Part shown: piece after piece, positions 33,809 through 43,818 of the stretch
How the letters are laid out: every line of letters starts with the position of its first letter
Numbering within the stretch: the first letter of the stretch is position 1
NCBI GenBank assembly: GCA_019059635.1
Contig: JAGVRJ010000012.1
Location: 248,001-312,000 of the forward strand
Direction of reading: 5' to 3'
Source: Proales similis
Lineage: Eukaryota; Rotifera; Eurotatoria; Ploima; Proalidae
Length of the DNA stretch: 64,000 nucleotides
The notes under the pieces: model-generated
Seen by the model: the letters and a program-made list of their open reading frames with translations, nothing else
Told to the model about the DNA's origin: nothing
Database searches by the model: none
Position numbers and translations under genes: made by a program

Positions 33809-35932
33809 CTAGTAATCGTCGCTATAACTGTCAAATTGATCTCCTTGGTAGGATGCGTACTTGATTGTTGTCCCCTCGTTCATGATCAGTGACTTTGAAT
33901 CGAACGGTTAGAATTGACCTTGAGCCGCTCCTAATTTCTACTAAAATCTACTCACCATGTTCTCTTCTCGGGCAGGCGGGTTTCTGAGTAAATAGATGAA
34001 CGGCGCGTAGATGAAGCAGAATATGGCAATGACGACCATCATCGAAGGAAAGCCGATCGCGTTCACCACAAAACCGCTCAGGGCTGGCCCTAGATGAGTA
34101 ATTTAGACGATTCGAAAGACTTGGTCTGATGGCGCTTGATCTACTCACCGATAGCGAAGCCCAGACAGAAGGCCACGTCGGTTATGGCATAGACGCTTCC
34201 ATAGACCGACGCGTGTCTGATGTCGACAAGGTAGCCCATGGTCGGCATCATCGACGAGTCGACCATTCCGATCGCAAAGCCAAGTCCGCTGTTGGGAATT
34301 ATTAGACCCCAGATGGATGTCGAGAGTGGAATCTTCAGGGACGACCGGGCTGTTCAAAATGGGCTCAGATTGAGCTTAAAGGGAGATTACCAATAGAAGA
34401 GAAAATCCGATGACAATCAGGCCGATCATGCAGCAGAGCCATCTAAAGCCGAGCCGGAGTCAGATCGATCGATTCAAAACAATACGAGCTGTTTGTCCAA
34501 CCTTCCGATTTTATGAGCCATTCGTCCGAACAAGTTGGTTCCAATCAAATAGGAGATGCTGGCGGGCAGGAAAGCGGCGCCCAGCTGCCAGTTGTCCGAG
34601 TGCATTGTGTTGATCATCCACAAGGGCAGACTAGGCTCCAGCATTGCAATGCCCATGTTTGCGACCGAGATCGCGCCTGCCGCGATTATGATGTAAGGAT
34701 CCGAGACGAGATTCTTCAACGAGGGACCCTCTTGCGCCTCGGCCTGAACTCCGGGCTTGAGAGCAAACAGCTGAAGAACTTGATGGTGAGAGATGCTTTA
34801 AAAAGGCCTCGAACTCTTTGTCTATTGCGTGCACTTACTTCCGTCGATTATTCCCAGACTGGCCAGAATGAGGAAAGGCGCTTCCTTGCCCATGAACTGA
34901 TAGACGAAGCCGCCGAACGGAGGACCGACTTGATTCAAACTGAGCTCAGTTGTTTCTTCAATTCGAGCATATTCAGAATTACCTAGAACGCCCATGGCCA
35001 GGCCGCCGAGTGCAATGCCCATCGCATTTCCTCTTTCTTCGTCGTCCGGATATCTGTCGGCGAGCATGCCGAGACCTTTGCCACAGTTCAATTTATCCGA
35101 TTCAACCATTTGCCTGCTCCAGAGCGATCGCTTACCGGCCACGCTGGAACATGCCGATCCAAGTCCCTGAACAGCTCGAGCCAAAAAGAGCATGAAATAG
35201 CTGCTGCCGAACGCGAACGCTTTTAGAAAAGAAAGCATGAATCGACGGCACTGCTCTGCATTGAATTCAATTGCGCTCTTACTCAACGTTGAAATGAACA
35301 TGATCACGAAGCCCATGAACATTGGAATACTGTAGCCGACTCTGTGATGAAGGCGATATTATAAAGGCAGCTGACCGGGCAGATCAAGTTCGCTCACCGA
35401 TTGGTCAGGGGACCGATGAACGGATTGGCCATGAGCTGCACAATTGGCTTGGAGGCGAACAGGAGGCCCACTTTGGTGTTGAGCTTGTTCATTTGAATCT
35501 CTTTCCATCTCATTTTTTCTTGAGAGAAAACAAAATTGCAGAATTTATGATTCAAAAGCGAGTCGAACCAACCTGCGGTGAGATCTTCAATTGAACTCTG
35601 AGGTCCTAAATTGGCCGAGCTTCTTATTGTGCTCGTGCGAAGACTGGAATTAAACTCGGCCTGCTCGTTCGGGTGGGCCAGCTCATACAGGTACTCGGGT
35701 ATGATCGGAACTAAACTTTAACTCTTGCCAACTGCCTTTCGTGTCTCTCAGCGAGGCGCTTACCCACGGTGGTTAGAAGCATGTTGTCAAAGAACAGAGC
35801 GATGAACACCACCACCAGAATGAGGTTGCGAGAGTCACGGGTTCGCTTTAGAAGAGCAGTAAAGTCCATGTTGACGAGTTGAGTGAGCCACTGCTGTTTG
35901 GCTGGCTGCTCTTGTTCGCCTTCGCTGTTCAT
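33809..35932 (-). CDS. SLC18A2: Vesicular monoamine transporter (SLC18 family)
   Basis: A major-facilitator proton antiporter that loads monoamines into synaptic vesicles. Twelve exons: 35932-35764, 35710-35573, 35518-35398, 35341-35283, 35219-35136, 35075-34983, 34928-34839, 34778-34502, 34442-34391, 34332-34149, 34089-33956, 33892-33809 (494 aa; human VMAT2 has 514). Family blocks include [73 protein letters not shown] and [18 protein letters not shown]. Asp in helix 1 and the DSSMMP Asp, both needed for amine transport in the family, are present. MGYLVD and DVAFCLG favour VMAT over the acetylcholine transporter. The first lumenal loop is short (about 45 residues), and the tail is short with a Tyr/Asp-rich end. 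Confidence 0.93.
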
Positions 35933-37820
35933 ATCTCTCGTTTAGCTTGGTTCTCTCTAAATCTGTTTTTAAAATGCAAAAGTCACTAATTTCTCCATCT
36001 CAGTGTGACTTGTAGTTGCCGAGGAGGAGGATGCAAGCGAGACGATCAGAAATCACTGAAATTAATATTCGCATGGATTAGTCTATTTGCCGGCCAACAG
36101 TATACTTGACAGAAGAGAGCGCTCACGACCATTGTGATCTATAACGAGACGCATATGTGTGACAGGTCGCAAAAACGAATCTCTCCATCCTTGGCTCCCC
36201 GATTCGTAATCGATATCTCAAAGCCGGGCGTTAGATTAAGGCCATTGTTTATTATGATAATTAAAAACATGGAAACTTGCAGCGGGCGGCAGATGTTTTG
36301 CTGCCAGCTTCCATAGACGGAATATTTGGTTCCAAATCGAAGAGCGGCCTGAAACATGATAGTTCGTGTAGATGAAAACCCGGCCCAAATGAAGAGATTC
36401 AACAACGCCGTTTGACGGCAGTGTCTATTTTATGGCTGCCGTTTTATAATTAAGTAATTAATTCTTGCATCACGTCAGTGCGATTCACTGCTATTTACTG
36501 ATCATGTCGCACATTGTCCACACTCAGTTCTTTGGCCCTACTCCTTCCTCCCCGCTGTCTCCCTCTCCCTCTCTCTCTCTCTCTGACTTTTTTCGACTCG
36601 CTCTGGCACTTGGGCGATGACTGGCAAACTCCGCACCAAACTCATTTGTGCCCGAGCGGTGGCAATATAAGCGGACGCTTTACACGCCATGTAAATATAC
36701 AAATCAGGCAGAGGAAAGGAGAAATCAAAAGTTTATGACACTCGGGTGCGCGGCTGACGTGGCCTACAAGAAGAGCACTTGGCTGGCACGCTCGAGCAGG
36801 GACTCAGGCACGAGCGTTTATTTAACCATTTAGCTGCCACGCGCCGCTCGAACGCAATCAAAGAGCCAAGCGCCCGCTCTGTCGCGCTCACATTTATTTG
36901 AATTTGATTAAGACCCAATCGAGGTTTAATGGGCTCCATTTCTTGTGTCATTTCCGCCGTCGAGAGTATTTTCTTCTCTTTGGTATCGGAAGCAAATCTG
37001 CCCGCCGACCAACCTCAGACAAGCGTCAGATTAAACCAAAGTACTCGAGCATTAATCTGAACGCGCTTCAATAGAGCAGCAGTCGAGTGTGTCGCAATCC
37101 TGCCATTTGGTCGTCAGCCATGACAAGTCGGCAAATTTCGGCCTCCTTTCAATCGCTTCTCAATTCGTCGTGTTCGTGTTCTGTTTGCTCTCGATGTGCA
37201 ATGTTCCACTCAGCGACGCGCCGTCTGACAAGCTCACGAAATGCCTCTCAGTCACTCTGGCTCTCTCAATCAAAATTGACTTTTACAATCAACCAGGCCC
37301 TCTCTGTCTCCCTGCATTTCTCCTTGGTATTCTCGTTCTGTTTCTTTTTTTTTTGTTCTTTGCCCGCCTGAAAATAGTCTGCGCCTGTGAAAGCCAGTTG
37401 TTGATTAGTTCTCGGCTGAAATCTTTACTCAACATGAGCAAGACTCTAACTCAGAGCTCTTGCTGCCGTCAAGGTTGTACTCGGTAGAGCCAAATAAAAT
37501 CCTTAAAGGCGACGTCTAGACAAACTTTATTCCCAATAACAGCCATGAAGGCCAGTCTCGTGAAGGCAAGCTGATGCGATTGGGCTTCGATTTTATTTTT
37601 GGCTTCCAACTCAGCGGCAACGAAGCCTTCAATTCTTCTGCTTTGTCATCAGTTTCGAATTCAAGTGGGTCGCGGCAAGCAGGCGATGAGAAAAAAAAAG
37701 ACAATTTGAGTCTCTTCAATCCAGTTGCCAATGGTTACCAGTATTCACATACGTCTCACTGACGTGGTCCCTTTGACTTGATTTCATTGATTTTGAGAGA
37801 ACATTGACAATACGAACGAA
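35933..37820. other. 1.9-kb intergenic region
   Basis: Lies between divergent genes (transporter on the left, WDR54 on the right). I examined both strands and found only short, compositionally poor open frames, several of which rely on CT runs. No RNA gene is evident. It should hold the two promoters. Confidence 0.5.
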
Positions 37821-39165
37821 ATGTGCGACAAGTCGGCGACCATACCGATCGGCAGTGCGATCTCATTTGTGCCGTCGAACCTCTCAGTTCTAAACATTGG
37901 AAAGCATCGAATATCAACTTTTGCCACAATTTGCTCGAACCTGGTCAATTTGGTAGGTGAACAGGCTCGGTTGACATCGGACAAGCTGAACCTGAACTCA
38001 CCAAGGTTTCTGTGGACGAGAGAAGAGAACTGTTGGAAATCAAGTCGCTCGACCCGCGCCAGGCGCACGGAAAACTAGACGCGTCCACCAGCGCGCTGCT
38101 TGAGGCCAAATTTGTGAGAGTTAACGAACGCAAGCTACTTGCTGTTCGCACCACCCGCTCCGTTCTGGTTAGATGATGCGCTCAGGGTCTTGTAGTTGAT
38201 GTTTCTAATTCTCGCTCTCGACTTAGATTTACGAGGAAAACGGCGAGAAGCTACTGTTTAACCATGAGTTCTCCAAGGCCAAACAAGGTAGACACTTGTG
38301 GACTTCGATCGTTAGTCCAGCCATTGGCTCATGAGCTTAATCGTAGACTGCGAAGGATCGAGAGGCATTGCAGTCCTCAATCCAGACCTGCTCGCGATCG
38401 GTAAATTTGAGTTAAAAAAGAGCTCTCGGCTTGATCGCAAAGTACTCATTCATTTTGGCCAACAGCGACCGATGCGGGCAAGGTGCTGCTCATTTCGGTG
38501 CCATCTTCAGGAACTGGTCTTGAACTAGTCAACGAGCTGGTCGTTGAGGGCGAGATCGGAGCCATCACAGCCCTGGCGGCAAACGCAGAAGGCGACTACC
38601 TTTCGGTGGCCACTGACCTCAAGCTAATGTCGGTGTGGAACGTGAAATCGGCCAAAAACGTCAAACTACGTCGCGAGATTCGCACCAGACACGCGTACGT
38701 GAGCTAAAAACTGACTAGAGCCAAATCAGCATTGCAGCAAGCCATTCTCTAGCTTTGCCCTGTGCATGCAAATATGGCAGCAGTACTTGCTGGCCGGCAT
38801 GTCGGACGGTTCAATCAGAGTCTACGAACTCGAGCAAGGTAGGCTGGCCCTGTTTTGAAGCGAGATTGCCTCTTAATAAGAAATTTGCTCAAAAAGGAAC
38901 TCAAACTGCCGAGGTGCATGCGCACGCACGTTCATTAAGCAGCATGGACCTCAGAGAAGGCAACCTGGTCACGGCAGGCCAAGACTGCTTCTTCCGCGTC
39001 TGGCAGCTCGACTGCATAAACGGAAAGTTCAAAGTGAACAGTTTGCACAACCAGGCGATGGAGGACAAGCTGTTGACCGGAGTTTGCTTTGGCAAGCACG
39101 AGCGTGAGATTTGCGTGGCAGCCTACGACCAAAAGGACATATTCGTGTTTAGGCTTAAATCGTAG
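37821..39165 (+). CDS. WDR54: WDR54, WD40-repeat protein
   Basis: Orthologue of WDR54 (335 aa; human 334). Seven exons: 37821-37952, 38006-38167, 38227-38287, 38347-38400, 38466-38694, 38738-38838, 38897-39165. The N-terminus matches the family (IPIGSAISFVPSNLSVLNIG), followed by WD repeats with LLAVRTTRSVLIYEENG, SVWNVKSAKN, LLAGMSDGSIRVYELEQ, VHAHARSLSSMDL and AGQDCFFRVWQL. The biochemical role is poorly known; it has been linked to EGF receptor/ERK signalling and to ciliated tissues. The second donor is GTTAGA rather than GTRAG, but a stop codon right after it makes an intron necessary. A 21-nt GT..AG stretch inside exon 2 is in frame and I treat it as coding. Confidence 0.9.
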
Positions 39166-39256
39166 ATTCACTTCTGACAATTCAGTCCTCTCTCTCTCTC
39201 TCTCTGTGCACACTCGTCTCATTTCTGTCTTTGATAGTCTCTTGTTCCTCGTCTTG

Positions 39257-39262
39257 AATAAA
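39257..39262 (+). terminator. Poly(A) signal AATAAA of WDR54
   Basis: AATAAA 92 nt after the stop. Confidence 0.6.
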
Positions 39263-39286
39263 CACTTTTGGCAGTCTTCTTTACAA

Positions 39287-39292
39287 TTTATT
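39287..39292 (-). terminator. Poly(A) signal of the PCMTD gene (minus strand)
   Basis: TTTATT on the plus strand, 92 nt after the PCMTD stop. It lies 25 nt from the WDR54 signal, so the two 3' ends probably touch or overlap. Confidence 0.55.
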
Positions 39293-39383
39293 AACAAACG
39301 CGCGATATTTGTCATTTTTGTTGTGTCAAGTAAATGAAATTTGGAGGATTGTACACAAATCGCCGGAATTGGTCCCAGTGTCT

Positions 39384-40860
39384 CTAAACGAGTCGATTGT
39401 AGAGGAGATACTGCTTGAGAGAGACGGGCACCGGAAGAGCGTCGAGTCGCTGCCTGAGCTCCTTGCTCTCGTCGCATTTGTTCCTTTCGTCGATTCTGTA
39501 CGAACGAGGCGAGTTCACTGAGCTCTCCAAAGAGCCGATCTGTGAGTGGCCAGCGCCCGAGTCGCCGCTCGAGCCGATATGTTCAGCTGTGGACTCGCTC
39601 AATGTGAGACTGCCCGCTCTTGACTCCATCTCGCTGTCTGCTGACTCACGGTAAAAGTCGACGCTCCTTTCGGCTGCCTGGCGCAGATCCACCTCTCTCG
39701 GTGCCGATCTTTCAATGCGTTCGACTTGATTGATATTTAAATTGAAACGTCGAGACCAAATGAATCCGTTCTCTAAAGCAACAGGACACTTACCCGAGCT
39801 TGTCAGACTGTGGTTCTGGATCCTGAACAGAGCGATCGGATAGATCGACTCGGACGAATGGTCGTCAAAGCTGGCAGCGAACTGCTGAGAGTCCATGTCT
39901 TGGTGATCAACTTCGTTCAGTTGATCCGAGTCTTCGTCTTCTCTTTCACTTGCCGAACTCGGATGCTCGCTTGAGTTGGCACATTTTGTGCTCATGTAGG
40001 CCGGATCGGGGCTCCACAGGCACTTGCGTATCAGCTGTCTGACTCTGTATCGAGAGATCTCGACCAAGCTACCGGGCACAGGCGTCGGCAGCACAACGGT
40101 GCGCTGCGGCCGATTCAAGTCCGTGACCAAAGAGGCGAACGAAACGTTCATTATCTTCTTGCTGGTAAACTGCTCTTGATCAAGCCGTCTGAACTCAAAC
40201 AACTTTTTCAAGGAGAGAGACTTGAATGAATGGCACCTGACGCCTTGAGAAATGTAAGAGTTCGCTTACAAAGTCGTCCATGGGCACAATTAAGATTCCG
40301 TCGATGGCCAGAAGCTCTTTGAAAAATTCGAGTTGCTGCTCGTGCGCGACCGCAGCGCCGACGTAAATGCGGTCGTATCGAACGCGGCTCGAACTCGGAT
40401 CGATGTCAAAACAATTGGCCTCAATGAACTGAGGCCATGAAAAGTCAAAGTAGTCAAAGTGCATTGATTGGATTAGAAACTGGCGAATTGTGCGCTGGGC
40501 GTGCTCGACGTTCTCTTTGTAGAGCTCCACGTTGTGATTCACTCCGGTGGCTCCGAGCAGCAGGCCGGCAATAGACGACAAATAGCCGGAGCCGGAGCCA
40601 ATGTTGAGAAACTTGAGGCCCCTGCTCAGCTTGAGAGAGCGCACCGCTTGGGCGTAAATGCACGGCGCGGAAATGTGCAAGCGACCCCGGCGCCAGGCAA
40701 GATCCTTGTACGCAACATTTCGGCTGTCGGGCGCAAAGAAAAGGCCTCGGTCGACCGCCCTGAAGGCGAGCTCTTCGCGTTTGGCCTCGATGAGCCCCGC
40801 GTCGACGAGGTTATCGACCAGCTCGTCGTTATTTCGACCAGACGATACACTGCCGCCCAT
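39384..40860 (-). CDS. PCMTD1: PCMTD-type protein-isoaspartate methyltransferase domain protein
   Basis: Orthologue of PCMTD1/2: a protein-L-isoaspartate methyltransferase-like domain followed by a C-terminal SOCS/Cullin-box-like tail, thought to recruit damaged proteins to Cullin-5 ubiquitin ligases. Three exons: 40860-40270, 40202-39794, 39724-39384 (446 aa). The start MGGSVSSGRNNDELVDNL matches the family and is a likely N-myristoylation site. SAM-binding motif I reads FLNIGSGSGYLSS; further blocks are RYDRIYVGAAV and DGILIVPMDD. The last helix, LDALPVPVSLKQYLLYNR, is the diagnostic PCMTD ending. Between them lies a long acidic, Ser-rich, probably disordered region, more extended than in vertebrates. 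Confidence 0.9.
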
Positions 40861-40908
40861 GCTGTGTTTTGCGCAGCAGCAGTTTATAAATATTCTGTCA
40901 GTTTTCGG

Positions 40909-40917
40909 TATAAATAG
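40909..40917 (+). promoter_or_regulatory. TATA-box-like element TATAAATAG
   Basis: A perfect TATAAATAG on the plus strand, 930 nt before the next plus-strand ATG. Its use would require a long or spliced 5' UTR, so this is only a possibility. Confidence 0.25.
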
Positions 40918-41720
40918 ACTTGACGGCGTAAAGAACGGATGCCGCCACCGCTGTTATTATGCGCAGCTTCTCTCGACTCCTCTGCTGTGTGTGTGTGAAA
41001 GAGAGAGAGAATGTGCTCGCTCGCTTAAAGCATAAAACGCAATTCAAACGATGAAGGGTTCGAGGTATGGCGCTTGTTGCATAATCGAAACTTGCTCCTT
41101 CGAATTCGATTCGAATGCGCGGACCCTTCTGAGTGACAGAAAGAGAGGCTTGCACGCTCGACTCGATTCAATTTCTCCATCAGTGAGCACACTTTCATTC
41201 ATTGTATCTTGCGCTCAGCTCACAGAGACAACACGCCTCCACTGCACGTCGACGTCGGCGCATCTACGTCCGTCCAACTAAACACTGCCTATTCGCGCAA
41301 CTGAAAGCATTCAAACACTCGTGGCGGTTGGGCGACTGGAACAAGCCAAAGAGACAATTGCTCGGTCATATTGTGGGCTTATATAAGACGGCTCTCTCTC
41401 TAATGGCTGCATTAATCGAACGCAACTAATGTACTCCAAGAGGAGGTATAAATGGAAGCCAAGAGAAGGGTTGGGGTAGTAAAATTGAGGATTGCTTTGC
41501 CCTGTTCGGTGTTGCACTTGTCTAGACAGCCTGGTAAGGAGACGAACCCGAAAGGTTGGTGAATTAAAGCTTTGGGCTGCACGTCCCAACACCGGCAATC
41601 TAGTTTGCAAGCAGGCGAATAAGTGCCTGCGGCATTTCAAGGTCTTTTCATTCAATTCTGCTGTGTTGCACAATTCTCTAGTAAGCGAATTGCGTTAAGA
41701 AAATTGACGAAGGAAAAAAG

Positions 41721-41736
41721 AAAAAAAAAAAAAAAA
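41721..41736. repeat. A16 homopolymer
   Basis: Run of sixteen A about 110 nt before the ATG of the PCYOX-like gene, preceded by a shorter A6 run. It has no target-site duplication that I can see. Confidence 0.8.
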
Positions 41737-41846
41737 GAGAAGCGACTGTTGAACGCAAATTGCTGATGGCGGTTGTTGTTTAGTCTGAGAGTCGCGCGAG
41801 TGAAAAAGAAAAAAGGCGAGAAAAGAGAGAAATTAGAGGGGCCGGG

Positions 41847-43671
41847 ATGAAACTCGACAACGAGCGATCGATGTCAGGCCGGCAATCAAACGGGAAGCGC
41901 AACTCGGTCGAAGACATCATCTCCTCTTACGGCCTGATCATATCCGACCGACTCGACGACTATGAGCTGAGACGCAACAGCGAAGAGAAACGCCGCCTAG
42001 ACATCGGTAACCTCGAGGCGAGCAAGCCGTTTCGCGTTCTCATTGCTGAAGCACGGTTGTTAAAGCGATTGTCGGTGGGGGCCTGGGCGGCTGCGCAACC
42101 GCCTACTACTTGGAGAAAATGTTCAGAAGCGAGAGGAAAATTCAGCTTCGAATCGAGTTGTTCGAGCGCGGCCCTGAGATCGGAAAAGAGACCGCAAGTG
42201 CCGACGAGTGTATGCCGGCTCGTTCAAGCCTGTCCGATGTTCGCTTCAAGTCCGTTGACCCATTCCAGCTCAACATGCATAAATTCATCGCCGAATCGGG
42301 TCAGAACCGAACTTGATAGAGAGAAACGCTGAGACGCTTTCGTCATTTGTAATCGCTTTCTAACCTTGAATTCAGGTAGTCGAACAGTCTGGGCCGACGA
42401 GGATTGGACATGGACAAACGGGCGAACAACTTGGCATTCATCGAATCGATTTGATCTCAAACGCCTATTCAAACTGGTCAAGTCGCTCGGATGGTTGGAC
42501 TCGTTCAGGCTTGCACTGCTTCTGCTCGACTACCTCAAGTTTAGATTCAGGTTGGTGCTCGACTCGATCGCGTGGCGTCTGCTGCTCTAATTGTCTCGCT
42601 GCTTGTTTGGCCTTCAAGTCTCTGCCAGAGACAAGACTCAGGCTATACGTTCGACGACATAGAGCGCCTCCTACGCGACTTTAACCCTCGCCTGTTCACA
42701 TGGACTCAAACTCGCAGCAGTGAGCATCTCAATCAGCTCGGTTTAGATCAGCTCCAACAGTTTTTCCTCTCGGCCACTCTGAGGCTGCTGGGCCAGGCCG
42801 ATCTGGTGCCCTTTTATGCCGGTAGCTAGTCGAAATCGTCTTTTGCTTTACTCATAATCTCTTTGTCTTGCTGCGGCTGTCTCACTTGCCTATTCAAGCC
42901 GTTCAAAGTGTGCTCGCCTACTACACCGGACGGATGGTAGTGAACGGGTCGAAGAAAATCTGCGACTTTCTGCTGCGGCGTTGTCCAAGCTGCAAAGTTT
43001 ACAAACGCACCAACGTCTGCTCGGTGGGCTTCGATTCCAAGCGGCCAGAGCGCAGAAACGTTCTCGAAATAAGAAGAGACCAGCGTCGAACGCACCGCTC
43101 TTATGACTACGTCATCATCGCCTTTCCTCTCACAAGAGCGATCAAGAAACAAGAGTTCTGGCTCGACGTTCTCTACAGAGACTTTCTCCGCTTCGAGCTC
43201 GCCCACGTTCAAATCGAAGAGGACCGAGCGCGCTCGACCTGGATAATTACGAGCACGTGCGACCAGCAAACCTACTGTGGCTGGTCGACACGGCTCAAAC
43301 AAGACTCCTCGAACACAAGAGAGCAAAACTGCTGCTCAACGCTGCAAGTGCCCTACTTCAAGCAGAGTCGCTATTTCAGCAGCCCTTTTCCCAAAGTTAT
43401 TCTGGACGGCGAAAAGAGGAAGCGCATATTCTACGTGAACGCTCTTAAATGGCTTGAGCCGAGCCACGAGGCGAGTCTCATCTCCGCCAAGAACATCTCG
43501 CTGCACATCGCCAAAATAGAATCGCACAGCCCAAAACCAACGGCAGCAGCAGCAGCGTCACACAAACGCCGTCTGCACACTTTCCTTGCCCAGCTGGCCC
43601 ACTTGGCCTACAGTGTGACTGTCGAGCTCGGAGCCAAGTCGCTCGCCTATCTTCTCAACTGTACCGTTTAA
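41847..43671 (+). CDS. Divergent prenylcysteine-oxidase-like flavoprotein (514 aa)
   Basis: Five exons: 41847-42006, 42066-42299, 42376-42550, 42619-42821, 42899-43671, all in phase. The FAD-binding Rossmann start IVGGGLGGCATAYYLEKMF and LFERGPEIG at about residues 54-100 match prenylcysteine oxidase (PCYOX1), which frees cysteine and a prenyl aldehyde from prenylcysteine in lysosomes. Later blocks keep family spacing: SGYTFDDIERLL, VVNGSKKICDFLL, YDYVIIAFPLT and, near the end, FYVNALKWLEPSHEASLISAKNI. Differences are striking: a 53-residue charged N-terminal extension with no signal peptide, loss of the GGS in the usual YEAGGSVIHP motif (here FKSVDPFQLNMH), and a Cys cluster (CPSCKVYKRTNVC). 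It may be a cytosolic or inactive relative. Confidence 0.75.
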
Positions 43672-43677
43672 AATAAA
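43672..43677 (+). terminator. Poly(A) signal AATAAA next to the PCYOX-like stop
   Basis: AATAAA begins directly after the TAA stop codon, implying a very short 3' UTR if it is used. Confidence 0.5.
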
Positions 43678-43818
43678 AATTGGCAAATTTTAGTATTTTG
43701 CTTCTTCTTCAATCAGATTGGCAGTAAATCAGGTTCACACAAACAAGAAATTTAAACTTGTCGATCTGTACACTTGTTCAAATGAACTTGCGGTCGGCCC
43801 CGGCCAATTCGTCGGCCG

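Larger units (their letters stand above)
40861..41846. other. Divergent intergenic region PCMTD / PCYOX-like
   Basis: 986 nt between divergent start codons with no supported gene. It contains TATA-like elements (40909-40917, 41379-41387) and, near the right end, an A16 run followed by GA-rich sequence. Confidence 0.5.

Noticed and set aside
36134-37762. Several short open frames on both strands
   Set aside because: Low complexity or alternative start codons only; no splice partners or family resemblance.
38121-38141. 21-nt GT..AG segment in WDR54
   Set aside because: It is in frame without stops and far below the minimum intron size; treated as coding.
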